Positions 1 to 7,995 of a DNA stretch of 64,000 nucleotides are shown piece by piece. Under the pieces are notes generated by a model. The model was not told where the DNA came from. It did not search any database and saw nothing but the letters and a program-made list of their open reading frames with translations. The stretch is from Lachnospiraceae bacterium C1.1 (GTDB lineage: Bacteria > Bacillota > Clostridia > Lachnospirales > Lachnospiraceae), in NCBI GenBank assembly GCA_030434875.1, contig JAUISW010000001.1, forward strand, positions 693,501-757,500. Reading direction: 5' to 3'. The position numbers and the translations under genes were made by a program. How positions within the stretch are numbered: the stretch's first letter is position 1; the number at the start of each line of letters is the position of its first letter.

Positions 1-135
1 CTCTGGTTAAAACTGGACTCAAATTACTTAAAACTCTTTACAGCGCTGATCGTTGCAATATTCCTTGCGGTTCCTTATCTTCAGTCTCAGGCCAAGAGCT
101 CATTTAAGAAGGCCGGAAAGGGAGGTAAGGCATAA
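1..135 (+). CDS. ABC transporter permease, C-terminal fragment (partial)
   Basis: Open from the window edge in frame 1 to a TAA at 133-135. The 44 visible residues contain one hydrophobic segment (LFTALIVAIFLAVPYL) followed by a basic Lys/Gly-rich tail, as expected for the last membrane helix and cytoplasmic end of a transporter permease. The stop codon overlaps the ATG of the downstream ATPase gene (TAATG), which implies translational coupling and a common complex. The family (COG4120-type permease that partners COG1101 ATPases, sometimes called TrpX-type) is inferred from the neighbour, not from this fragment alone. Confidence 0.7.
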   Translation, partial: LWLKLDSNYLKLFTALIVAIFLAVPYLQSQAKSSFKKAGKGGKA

Positions 136-929
136 TGCTTGAACTTAAAAATATTCATAAAACCTTTAGTCCGGGAACTATTAATGAAAAGAAAGTTTTT
201 AACGGATTAAATTTCAAGGTAGAGGATGGAGATTTCATTACCGTTATTGGTGGAAACGGTGCGGGAAAATCCACTATGCTCAATGCAATTGCAGGAGTAT
301 GGCCGGTAGATGAGGGCCGTATAATAATCGGCGGTGAAGATGTTACGGGACTTCCTGATTTTAAGAGAGCAAATCTTGTAGGAAGAGTTTTCCAGGATCC
401 GACGGTAGGTACGGCGGCAACCATGGAATTAGAAGAGAATCTTGCGCTTGCCTACAGACGTGGAAAAAAACGCGGACTTGGCTGGGGAGTAACGGCTCAT
501 GAGAAAAAACTATACAGGGAAAGACTTGCGGTACTTGATCTTGGCCTGGAAGACAGAATGACAGAGAAAGCGGGCCTTCTTTCGGGAGGACAGAGACAGG
601 CACTTACACTTCTTATGGCGACACTTGTAAAGCCGAAGATACTTCTCCTTGATGAACATACGGCCGCACTGGATCCCAAGACAGCCGAGAAAGTTCTTAA
701 TGCAACGGACAGGATAGTAAATTCTGATAAACTCACAACGCTTATGATCACGCACAACATGCGTGATGCGATAGCACACGGAAACAGACTCATTATGATG
801 AATGAAGGAAAAATAATTTTAGATATCAGGGGTGAGGAAAAGAAAAAACTTACAGTGGAAGACCTACTCCATCAGTTTTCAAAAGCTGCCGGAGAAGAAT
901 TTGCAAGTGATAAGGCTATACTGGGTTAA
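135..929 (+). CDS. ABC transporter ATP-binding protein (COG1101-like)
   Basis: A 264-residue ATPase that would energise an importer in the inner leaflet of the membrane. Visible motifs: Walker A GGNGAGKST (about residues 38-46), Q-loop region near VFQDPTVG, ABC signature LSGGQRQ (about 149-155), Walker B ILLLDEHTAALDP and switch histidine in ITHNMRDAIAHGN. The long insertion before the signature motif and the EHTAALDP form are typical of the COG1101 group, which travels with a permease and a substrate-binding lipoprotein (ABC sub-family including proposed tryptophan/tyrosine importers). The preceding permease overlaps by one base. A strong intrinsic terminator follows, so this is the last gene of its operon. 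Substrate cannot be read from the sequence. Confidence 0.9.
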   Translation: MLELKNIHKTFSPGTINEKKVFNGLNFKVEDGDFITVIGGNGAGKSTMLNAIAGVWPVDEGRIIIGGEDVTGLPDFKRANLVGRVFQDPTVGTAATMELEENLALAYRRGKKRGLGWGVTAHEKKLYRERLAVLDLGLEDRMTEKAGLLSGGQRQALTLLMATLVKPKILLLDEHTAALDPKTAEKVLNATDRIVNSDKLTTLMITHNMRDAIAHGNRLIMMNEGKIILDIRGEEKKKLTVEDLLHQFSKAAGEEFASDKAILG

Positions 930-940
930 AATCTTATATA

Positions 941-1009
941 AAGGCATTTAGACAGATTTTAATAGTAAAAAACTATTTCGATAAAAATCAAATCTAAATG
1001 CCTTTTTTT
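941..1009 (+). terminator. Intrinsic terminator after the ABC operon
   Basis: Inverted repeat AAGGCATTTAGA / TCTAAATGCCTT (941-952 and 993-1004) with a long AT-rich loop, followed by a T run to 1009. It ends the transporter operon and separates it from min. Confidence 0.75.
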
Positions 1010-1051
1010 GCTTTCAAAATTTAATGATATGTTGTATTATATTAAGTGCAG

Positions 1052-1134
1052 TATTTTTGAATGGGGTGAAAGCCACATTTTATCACACTTGAGATAAAAT
1101 GAACATATAAAGGGTGAATAACTGTTCAAAAATA
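1052..1134 (+). promoter_or_regulatory. Structured leader upstream of minC
   Basis: A perfect 10-bp long-range pairing TATTTTTGAA (1052-1061) with TTCAAAAATA (1125-1134) encloses a second perfect hairpin ATTTTATC/GATAAAAT (1077-1084 and 1093-1100). The element ends about 23 bases before the minC ATG, whose ribosome site (GGGAGGGG) lies just outside it. If transcribed it would be a small closed domain in the 5' leader. I do not recognise it as a known riboswitch class. Confidence 0.5.
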
Positions 1135-1157
1135 AAATAAAGAGATGGGAGGGGAGC

Positions 1158-1988
1158 ATGAGTCAACCTGTTGCAATAAAAGGTGTCAAGTCAGGGATAG
1201 TACTAAAGCTTGACAGCAGTATGGATTTTAATGAGCTTTTACCACTCATTAAAGAAAAATTCAGCGCATCCGCATCTTTCTTCGGCAAAGCGGGAATGGC
1301 TCTTTCAATTGAAGGAAGAAGTGTTACTGAGGAAGAAACTTCAAAGATAATTGATATAATTGAAAGCAATACCTCAATGAAAATAGGCGCAGTAATGCTG
1401 GACGATGAAGCTCTGGAAAGAAAGTTTTCCGAAGCACTTCGCCAAAATGGTGTAAGCCTCAGGAATCCTGGAACAGAAAGAAAACTTGGACGGCTGGAAA
1501 AAGAAAATGCAGCACTCACAGCCGCATTACAGCAGAATACAGCAATTGATTCTGCTTCGGCAGAAATATATATTGGTACATTGAGAAGTGGGACCTGTTA
1601 TACAAGCAGAGGATCTCTCCTTATACTTGGAGATGTTAAGCAAGGTGCAGAAGTTGTTGCAGGAGGAAGTATTTTCGTTTTAGGAAATCTTCTTGGTAAT
1701 GTAGCAGCCGGGGCCATGGGTGATGACAAGGCATTTGTTATGGCACTTCATCTGGATCCGCTTCAGGTAAGAATATCGGACGCACTGGCTATTTCAGAAG
1801 ATAAAGACAACTCCCGTAAGAGCAAGAAAAGGTCGATATTCAACAGACCGGAAAGCACATCCGGAACACCGGAAGCGGCAATAATTTCTGACGGGCATAT
1901 AGTTATAAAAAAGTTTGACAGAACATTTCTGAACAGTATGGAATTTTTGAAGGCATTTAACAATACGGAGGGAAAGGTAAATGAGTGA
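1158..1988 (+). CDS. minC: Septum site-determining protein MinC
   Basis: Inhibitor of FtsZ ring assembly that, with MinD, blocks division away from midcell. The N-terminal domain (about 1-105) is followed by a short coiled linker and the C-terminal right-handed beta-helix domain, recognisable by GTLRSGTCYTSRGSLLILGD, the turn motif GAEVVAGGSIFVLGNLLG and GAMGDDKAFVMALHLDP (about residues 138-200). A further ~70 residues follow, with a basic KSKKRSIFNRPE linker and a final strand-like segment IISDGHIVIKKF. Start chosen on GGGAGGGGAGC ATG. The end overlaps the start of minD by 8 bases. First gene of a minCDE operon behind a structured leader. Confidence 0.93.
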   Translation: MSQPVAIKGVKSGIVLKLDSSMDFNELLPLIKEKFSASASFFGKAGMALSIEGRSVTEEETSKIIDIIESNTSMKIGAVMLDDEALERKFSEALRQNGVSLRNPGTERKLGRLEKENAALTAALQQNTAIDSASAEIYIGTLRSGTCYTSRGSLLILGDVKQGAEVVAGGSIFVLGNLLGNVAAGAMGDDKAFVMALHLDPLQVRISDALAISEDKDNSRKSKKRSIFNRPESTSGTPEAAIISDGHIVIKKFDRTFLNSMEFLKAFNNTEGKVNE

Positions 1989-2772
1989 GGTAATTGTAGT
2001 AACATCTGGTAAAGGTGGTGTTGGTAAGACAACAACGACAGCCAATATCGGAACAGGTCTTGCGAAACTTGATAAAAAAGTTGTTCTTGTAGATACAGAT
2101 ATAGGCCTTAGAAACCTTGATGTTGTTCTCGGCCTTGAGAATAGGATAGTTTATAATATTGTAGATGTTATTGAGGGTAACTGCCGTCCTGCGCAGGCTA
2201 TGATCAAGGATAAAAAATGTGATGGTCTTTATCTTCTTCCGGCTGCGCAGACAAGGGATAAATCTGCGGTTAATCCTGATCAGATGAGAGCGCTCGTTGA
2301 AGAACTCAGAAAGGATTTTGATTACATAATCCTTGACTGTCCTGCCGGTATTGAGCAAGGATTTATGAATGCTATTGCAGGAGCTGACAGATCACTTATT
2401 GTTACTACTCCTGAGGTCTCTGCTGTCCGTGATGCTGACAGGATCATAGGCCTTCTTGAGGCAAATAATGTTCGTGACAACAGACTCATCGTAAACAGAC
2501 TCAATATCGATATGATGAAACATGGAAATATGATGTCTGCAGATGATGTTGTTGAAGTACTTTCAATCGATTTAATAGGTGTTGTACCTTATGATGAGAA
2601 GATTGTCATTGCAACAAATACAGGTACGCCTTTAGCCGGGGATGGTACGATTGTTGGTAACGCTTATATGAATATCTGCCGCAGGATCATGGGTGAAGAT
2701 GTTCCATATGAGAATCTTGATGTAAAGAAGGGCTTTTTCTCTAAGCTTGGAGAATTGTTTGCAGCAAAATAA
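1981..2772 (+). CDS. minD: Septum site-determining protein MinD (ATPase)
   Basis: Membrane-cycling ParA/MinD-type ATPase that recruits MinC and is displaced by MinE. The deviant Walker A motif GKGGVGKTT sits at residues 9-17 near the N terminus; VDTDIGLRNLDVVLG, the DCPAGIE motif and TPEVSAVRDADRI are all in place. The C terminus (GFFSKLGELFAAK) is an amphipathic helix matching the membrane-targeting sequence of MinD. Length 263 is typical. It overlaps minC by 8 bases and is followed after 24 bases by minE, so all three are made together. Confidence 0.97.
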   Translation: MSEVIVVTSGKGGVGKTTTTANIGTGLAKLDKKVVLVDTDIGLRNLDVVLGLENRIVYNIVDVIEGNCRPAQAMIKDKKCDGLYLLPAAQTRDKSAVNPDQMRALVEELRKDFDYIILDCPAGIEQGFMNAIAGADRSLIVTTPEVSAVRDADRIIGLLEANNVRDNRLIVNRLNIDMMKHGNMMSADDVVEVLSIDLIGVVPYDEKIVIATNTGTPLAGDGTIVGNAYMNICRRIMGEDVPYENLDVKKGFFSKLGELFAAK

Positions 2773-2796
2773 TAGAATAGGAAAGGGAACATAAAC

Positions 2797-3072
2797 ATGG
2801 GATTCATGGATTTTTTCAAAAGAAAGTCTACCAGTGATATCGCAAAAGATCGTCTGAAACTTGTGCTCGTTTCCGATCGCGCAAGCTGCTCTCCTGAAAT
2901 TATGGAGCGTATAAAAAACGATATCATTGCTGTTCTTCAGAGGTATGTGGAGATTGATCAGCAGGGACTGGATATTAAAATTACAAAAACTGAGTCAGAT
3001 GCAGATACAGGAAGCACAGGACCGGCTTTGTATGCAAATATTCCGATCAAGTCGATGAGACATACAGATTGA
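2797..3072 (+). CDS. minE: Cell division topological specificity factor MinE
   Basis: Small (91 residues) regulator that stimulates MinD ATPase and confines MinCD to the poles. The N terminus MGFMDFFKRKSTSDIAKDRL matches the amphipathic membrane helix plus MinD-binding strand, followed by the characteristic RLKLVLVSDRASCSPEIMERIKNDI motif region (about 22-46) and the dimerising beta domain ending in ANIPIKSMR. Ribosome site GGAAAGGGAA before the ATG. Last gene of the min operon; a tight terminator hairpin lies 60 bases downstream. Confidence 0.95.
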   Translation: MGFMDFFKRKSTSDIAKDRLKLVLVSDRASCSPEIMERIKNDIIAVLQRYVEIDQQGLDIKITKTESDADTGSTGPALYANIPIKSMRHTD

Positions 3073-3133
3073 TAGAAGACTTAGAAATAAAATAAGCAGG
3101 TGCAGTATCCGAAATAAGATAAGCACCTGCTTC

Positions 3134-3162
3134 AGCATCCGGAAAACCGGATGCTTTATTTT
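3134..3162 (+). terminator. Intrinsic terminator after minE
   Basis: Perfect 9-bp stem AGCATCCGG / CCGGATGCT (3134-3142, 3147-3155) with an AAAA loop and a TTATTTTT tract. An overlapping weaker pair GCAGGTGC/GCACCTGC lies just before it. Confidence 0.8.
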
Positions 3163-3184
3163 TGACTAAAATTAACTGAAGTAA

Positions 3185-3691
3185 TTAGTCCATGTCAGTA
3201 ACTCTTGCCTGAATAAACTCTGTCATGGAATCCTCACGAACGCCTAGCACATAGGATAACTCACTGTAGAGCGCCTTTCGTGCTGACTTGAGGAAATGTT
3301 CGTCGACTGAAGTTGCACTGCGCCCCTTACGAACACGCTCAGCTTTTCTTACAGATGTCGTTTTGATGAGCCTCAAAAGCTGCTCACAATCGTTCTGTAC
3401 AAGGGCTTTGGAATATGCATTTTGACGCTGCTTTTCGTTTTCTACGGCAAGCATGTCAAGTGAGGGAAATGAATCAATCAATTCAAGGGCTTCATCTTCG
3501 CTTATAGGGGTACGAAGAGAAGCGTCTCCGGATCCGACTGCGACGTAGATCCTGCTGTTCGGACTATCCGTTGGTGTCAGGAAGTAATATTTTTTTTCAT
3601 TATCGCAATCCGGGATGTCGAGAGTAGAAATGTTGGTTATTTTGCATAGACCGTCGTTTTTGTGTACTACATAATCACCTGTATTAAACAT
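3185..3691 (-). CDS. CarD-like (CdnL/TRCF-domain) transcriptional regulator
   Basis: A 168-residue protein of the CarD family, which binds RNA polymerase beta subunit through an N-terminal Tudor-like domain and stabilises open promoter complexes. The N-terminal pattern MFNTGDYVVHKNDGLCKITNI and the following YYFLTP...IYVAVG strands match the RNA polymerase-interacting domain; the remainder (about 60-168) is helical with basic patches (SVRKAERVRKGRSA). I place the start at 3691 because AGAAAGGA lies 4 bases upstream; an ATG 13 codons earlier (3730) has no such site. It is convergent with the min operon and divergent from the methyltransferase gene. Which promoters it acts on cannot be read here. 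Confidence 0.85.
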   Translation of the reverse strand: MFNTGDYVVHKNDGLCKITNISTLDIPDCDNEKKYYFLTPTDSPNSRIYVAVGSGDASLRTPISEDEALELIDSFPSLDMLAVENEKQRQNAYSKALVQNDCEQLLRLIKTTSVRKAERVRKGRSATSVDEHFLKSARKALYSELSYVLGVREDSMTEFIQARVTDMD

Positions 3692-3867
3692 TAAATCCTT
3701 TCTGCCTGTCCTCAGGCTCTGCGTTGCCACAGGGGAATTGCGGCACGCAAAATATCAGTCTTTTGTCTCAAAACGGAACGGTGCACTCTTTCTACGACGA
3801 TCAAGACGTGAACCTAAACGTTGCCATAAGGACAAAAAGACATATTTCTAATTTCAATACAATTATA
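3692..3867 (-). promoter_or_regulatory. Probable promoter and long leader of the CarD-like gene
   Basis: On the minus strand a perfect TATAAT lies at 3867-3862, giving a start near 3855 and an untranslated leader of about 165 bases. No good -35 hexamer is evident. The leader is less AT-rich than the region beyond it. The rest of the gap (3868-4062) is very AT-rich and holds only the ribosome site (AGAGGTGAA) of the next plus-strand gene. Confidence 0.4.
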
Positions 3868-4062
3868 TCACAAAAATTTATGCAATTGTAGACACAAATC
3901 ATGTATACTTTTTAATTCGGAATAAGCATATGAATCCAAGTAATGATATAAAAATAGAATGTTGTGTACGATATAACAACGCATTATAATAAAATTATAA
4001 AAGATTATTGTCACATTCTTTAAAGAAAATATAGACAATTCACGAGAAAGAGGTGAATCTTA

Positions 4063-5448
4063 ATGCAATTACCTGAAAGATTCAGACAGAGAATGAAGGA
4101 AATGCTTGGAAATGAATATGATGAGTTTGAAAAAAGCTATGAAAAAGATGAGTTCCATGCGTTGAGGATAAACAGACTGAAAAAGATAAAAAATAACCGG
4201 ATTTTTGAAAATATAGATAATTTTAAGGTTAGGGATATAGAATGGTGTACTGATGGCTGTTATTACGATAATAAAACAAAACCCGGCAGACATCCTTACC
4301 ATGAGGCCGGAATATATTATATTCAGGAACCGAGTGCAATGGCACCGGTAACAAATTTGATGGCGGAAAGCGGTGAAAAGGTGCTTGATCTCTGTGCCGC
4401 TCCCGGAGGAAAAACAAGCCAGATAGCGTCACTAATGAATGGAAAGGGATTTCTTCTGGCAAATGAAATCATACCATCTAGAGCGAAAATACTTTCCGAG
4501 AATATGGAAAGAATGGGTGTGAGAAATTGTCTTGTAACAAGTGAGACGCCGGGAAAACTTGCCGAAATCTTTGAGGGCTATTTTGACAGGATTCTTGTGG
4601 ATGCGCCATGCTCAGGAGAAGGAATGTTCAGAAAGAATCCTCTTGCTGCTGAAGAATGGAGCGAAGAGAATGTCAGGATGTGTGCAGAGCGTCAGGATGA
4701 AGTTATTGACGCTGCAGCTGAAATGCTGGCACCCGGAGGAAGAATGGTTTACTCAACCTGTACTTTTGCTCCGGAGGAGGACGAAGGTACGGTCAGTCGA
4801 TTCCTTGAAAGACACAGAGATTTTCATCTTTGCGAAAGTATAAATTCCGACTGCTTTGACAGGGGCGATAAAAAATTCTATGAGAATTCTGCGGAAGATA
4901 TTGATAAAACGGTAAGAATATGGCCTCATCATACAGATGGAGAGGGACATTTTTTTGCCGTATTTGAGCGGGATGGAAATATAGATGATAATTATATAAG
5001 ATTAAGTAAAAATGGTCTTGCCTCATCGGCTTCAAAAGCCGATATTTCAATATATAAGGAATTCGAAAGGGAAAACCTTACAGTCAATTTTCCGGAGGAA
5101 AGAATATTTAAATTCGGGGAGCAGCTTTGTCTTATTCCTGAAGAGATGTGCGGGATTGATAAGCTGAAAGTTACAAGAGTGGGTCTTCATCTTGGAACGT
5201 TGAAAAAGAAGCGTTTTGAACCTTCACATGCTCTTGCGCTTGCATTGTCAGAGGATGATGTTGACCGTTACATTACGCTGGATTCTTCATCTTCAGAAAT
5301 AGCTGCTTATCTTGGAGGACAGACTCTTAATATTAGTGCGGAAAAGGGCTGGACGCTTATATGCGTTGATGATTGTTCGATCGGTTGGGGAAAAAGTGAT
5401 GGCAGGCTGATAAAAAATCACTATCCTAAGGGGCTTCGCAAATACTGA
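4063..5448 (+). CDS. RsmF/NOL1-NOP2-Sun family RNA m5C methyltransferase
   Basis: A 461-residue S-adenosylmethionine-dependent enzyme predicted to methylate cytosine C5 in rRNA. The SAM-binding motif VLDLCAAPGGKTSQIA (about 107-122) and the two catalytic cysteine motifs VDAPCSGEGMF and VYSTCTFAPEEDE are intact. The C-terminal third (about 290-461) matches the extra RNA-binding region of RsmF-type proteins, with GLHLGTLKKKRFEPSHALALAL and GWTLICVDDCSIGWGK. Ribosome site AGAGGTGAA upstream of ATG. Monocistronic, flanked upstream by the divergent CarD-like gene and downstream by a hairpin-rich gap. The exact target base is not deducible. Confidence 0.9.
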   Translation: MQLPERFRQRMKEMLGNEYDEFEKSYEKDEFHALRINRLKKIKNNRIFENIDNFKVRDIEWCTDGCYYDNKTKPGRHPYHEAGIYYIQEPSAMAPVTNLMAESGEKVLDLCAAPGGKTSQIASLMNGKGFLLANEIIPSRAKILSENMERMGVRNCLVTSETPGKLAEIFEGYFDRILVDAPCSGEGMFRKNPLAAEEWSEENVRMCAERQDEVIDAAAEMLAPGGRMVYSTCTFAPEEDEGTVSRFLERHRDFHLCESINSDCFDRGDKKFYENSAEDIDKTVRIWPHHTDGEGHFFAVFERDGNIDDNYIRLSKNGLASSASKADISIYKEFERENLTVNFPEERIFKFGEQLCLIPEEMCGIDKLKVTRVGLHLGTLKKKRFEPSHALALALSEDDVDRYITLDSSSSEIAAYLGGQTLNISAEKGWTLICVDDCSIGWGKSDGRLIKNHYPKGLRKY

Positions 5449-5518
5449 TTGAATTTAACGTGCAATATGGGCGCTCAAATGGTAAAATATAAGTATGTGT
5501 TTTGGTGACTTAATTGCA

Positions 5519-5638
5519 GGAAACCGCATTTACTGCGGGTTCCGTATGATAAAGTAAAACAAGTGGCAAACAAGCCCGTGGCGAAGCCACATATAAATGG
5601 CTTGTTTGCGGGATTTTTGAGGCTTTGCATCAAAAATC
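5519..5638. repeat. Hairpin-rich intergenic element
   Basis: Three consecutive structures: a 10-bp stem with one mismatch (5519-5528 with 5534-5543); an 11-bp perfect stem GCAAACAAGCC/GGCTTGTTTGC (5566-5576, 5599-5609) holding an inner perfect hairpin GTGGC-GAA-GCCAC (5578-5590); and GATTTTTGA/TCAAAAATC (5612-5638). The middle one followed by GGGATTTTTG can act as a terminator for the methyltransferase gene. The dense nested pairing resembles the elements at 10691 and 42641. This fills most of the 260-base gap. Confidence 0.5.
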
Positions 5639-5709
5639 TATATTTTTTCATTTTTATTATATATGAATTGGATATGCTGTTTTATTGATTGGATTAACTG
5701 GAGGCGCCT

Positions 5710-7314
5710 ATGGAAATTACTTTTATCGGAGCTGCACATGAAGTAACAGGAAGCTGTCATTATCTGAACGCCTGCGGCAAGCATATTCTGGTTGATTATG
5801 GAATGGAACAGGGTGTAAATCTTTATGAAAACATGCCTCTTCCGGTAGCGGAAGCAGATATTGATTTTGTATTTCTTACTCATGCTCATATAGACCATTC
5901 CGGACTTCTGCCTCTTCTGGCGTCTAAAGGCTTTAGAGGTAAGATTTATACTACAGATGCAACAGCGGAGCTTTGCGATATAATGCTTCGTGATAGTGCG
6001 CATATTCAGATGTTTGAGGCTGAGTGGCGAAATAGAAAAGCAAAAAGATCTTCTTCGGATATAGCATTTGTTCCTCTTTACACTATGGAGGATGCTGACA
6101 GGGCAATAAGGCTTTTGGAACCGGTGCCTTATGGAGAGATCAGGGATGTATGTGACGGTATAAAGATCAGATTTACGGATGTTGGTCATTTGCTGGGCTC
6201 AGCTGCGATAGAAGTGTGGTTAGAGGAAAATTCTGTAAGTAAAAAGATAGTATTTTCCGGAGATGTGGGTAATTCCAAACAGCCAATATTAAAGGATCCC
6301 CAAAAAATAGAAGGAGCTGACTACTGCGTTATAGAGTCAACTTATGGAGACAGACTTCATAATACGGAAAGAGTAGATTATGTAGGTGAACTGGCTGAGA
6401 TTATACAGCATACATTTGACAAGGGAGGAAACGTCATAATTCCTTCGTTTGCTGTTGGCAGAACACAGGAAATGCTCTATTTTATCAGAGAGATCAAGGA
6501 AAAGCAGCTTATAAGTGGTTATAATGATTTTCCTGTTTTTGTTGATTCTCCACTTGCAGTTGAAGCAACACAGATATTTCAGAAAAATACTGTAAACTGC
6601 TTTGATGAAGAGGCAATGGAAATTATCAGAAGAGGCGTAAACCCAATATCTTTTAAGGGACTGCGTCTTGCTATTACAAGCGAGGAGTCGAAAGAGATAA
6701 ATTTTGACGAAACTCCGAAAGTCATTATCTCAGCATCGGGAATGTGTGATGCAGGACGAATAAGACATCATTTAAAGCATAACTTATGGAGGGAAGATTC
6801 GACAATCCTTTTCGTGGGATATCAGTCTGTAGGGACTTTAGGAAGAGCTCTTGTTGAAGGCGCAAAAGAAGTGAAACTTTTTGGAGAAGAAATAGGAGTC
6901 AGGGCTGAGATCAGGACACTTACGGGATTGTCAGGTCATGCAGATATGAATGGTCTGCTTGACTGGCTTGGAGCATTTGGACAAAGACCATCACAGGTAT
7001 TTGTAGTTCATGGTGACGATAAAGTTACCGACAGCTTCGCATCAACTATCGAAGAAAAATTTGGAATACATGCATATGCACCGTACAGCGGAACAAGATA
7101 TGATCTGGCGAAAGGAATGCTGGTTTATGAGGCCAATGGAATACCTGTAAAGATAAAGACCAGGAAGACCTCGAAACGCAACAGCGTATTTGACAGACTT
7201 GTTGCAGCAGGACAGCGCCTTATCAGCGTGATTCGCGGATACGAGCATTGTGCAAATAAAGATATAGCAAAATTTGCGGATCAGATTAATTCTCTTTGTG
7301 ATAAATGGGAGTAG
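5710..7314 (+). CDS. Beta-CASP metallo-beta-lactamase fold RNase-like protein
   Basis: A 534-residue protein of the RNA-metabolising metallo-beta-lactamase group (CPSF73/YSH1-like). The metal-binding HAHIDHSG motif (about 58-65), the later VGHLLGSAAIE histidine, the aspartate in SGDVGN, and the beta-CASP features (PSFAVGRTQEMLYFI, the SASGMCDAGRIRHHL loop and the final LSGHADMNGL histidine) are all present, so an active two-zinc hydrolase is expected. The family comprises mostly endo- and 5'-exoribonucleases; substrate here is unknown. An extra ~70-residue basic tail follows the RNA-specificity domain. It starts after GGAGGCGCCT ATG and is followed by DHFR after about 30 bases, likely co-transcribed. 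Confidence 0.88.
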   Translation: MEITFIGAAHEVTGSCHYLNACGKHILVDYGMEQGVNLYENMPLPVAEADIDFVFLTHAHIDHSGLLPLLASKGFRGKIYTTDATAELCDIMLRDSAHIQMFEAEWRNRKAKRSSSDIAFVPLYTMEDADRAIRLLEPVPYGEIRDVCDGIKIRFTDVGHLLGSAAIEVWLEENSVSKKIVFSGDVGNSKQPILKDPQKIEGADYCVIESTYGDRLHNTERVDYVGELAEIIQHTFDKGGNVIIPSFAVGRTQEMLYFIREIKEKQLISGYNDFPVFVDSPLAVEATQIFQKNTVNCFDEEAMEIIRRGVNPISFKGLRLAITSEESKEINFDETPKVIISASGMCDAGRIRHHLKHNLWREDSTILFVGYQSVGTLGRALVEGAKEVKLFGEEIGVRAEIRTLTGLSGHADMNGLLDWLGAFGQRPSQVFVVHGDDKVTDSFASTIEEKFGIHAYAPYSGTRYDLAKGMLVYEANGIPVKIKTRKTSKRNSVFDRLVAAGQRLISVIRGYEHCANKDIAKFADQINSLCDKWE

Positions 7315-7345
7315 TTATTGCTGACCGGGGAAAATGGAGACTGAT

Positions 7346-7843
7346 ATGATAGCAATAGCAGCAGTGGATGAAAATTGGGCGATCGGCCTTAAAGACGAGC
7401 TTTTGGTAAGGATACCTTCCGACCAGAAGTATTTCAGAGAGACTACTACAGGAAAAGTGGTTGTTATGGGAAGAAAAACCCTGGAGGGATTTCCGGGCAA
7501 GAAACCACTTCCGAACAGGACAAATATAGTGCTTTCAAGTAATCCTTCTTATAGTGTAGAGGGAGCTATTGTTGTAAATAGCATTGAAGAACTTGAAAAT
7601 TTGCTTAAACAATATAACGAAGATGATATATATTTAATTGGCGGAGCCTATGTTTATAAGACCCTGTTGGACAGGTGCGACAAAGCTTTGATAACCAAGA
7701 TAGATAAGGCTTATGAGGCTGATGCCTTTTTCCCTGATCTTGATAGTGATGACTGTTGGGAGTTAACAGAGAAAAGTGATGAGCAGACATATTTTGACCT
7801 GGTCTATCATTTCTGTACATATGAAAAAAGAAACAGGGGTTAA
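7346..7843 (+). CDS. folA: Dihydrofolate reductase
   Basis: A 165-residue NADPH-dependent enzyme reducing dihydrofolate to tetrahydrofolate. Conserved features: MIAIAAVDENWAIG at the N terminus, the substrate-binding acidic region, VVVMGRKTLEGFP (cofactor-binding, about 37-49), PLPNRTNIVLSS, and the IYLIGGAYVYKTLL motif. I start at 7346 because GGAG lies 6 bases upstream; an ATG four codons earlier has its purine tract too close. It follows the beta-CASP gene closely. No thyA is visible nearby. Confidence 0.93.
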   Translation: MIAIAAVDENWAIGLKDELLVRIPSDQKYFRETTTGKVVVMGRKTLEGFPGKKPLPNRTNIVLSSNPSYSVEGAIVVNSIEELENLLKQYNEDDIYLIGGAYVYKTLLDRCDKALITKIDKAYEADAFFPDLDSDDCWELTEKSDEQTYFDLVYHFCTYEKRNRG

Positions 7844-7995
7844 ATCACGGATTGTATACAGTAAAAGTGTTGAAATTTTAAAACCTTTTGGCTTTTCTTC
7901 GGTACTATTTAATAGAAAATAACGAAGAAAGGAGGAAAAGGTATTCCGGGACACAAGCACAGGGGTGCTTATGTTCATCGTAAGGAGATATGTGA

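Noticed and set aside
2797..3072. Possible additional min operon gene downstream (mreB or rodA)
   Set aside because: A strong terminator and a convergent gene follow minE directly.
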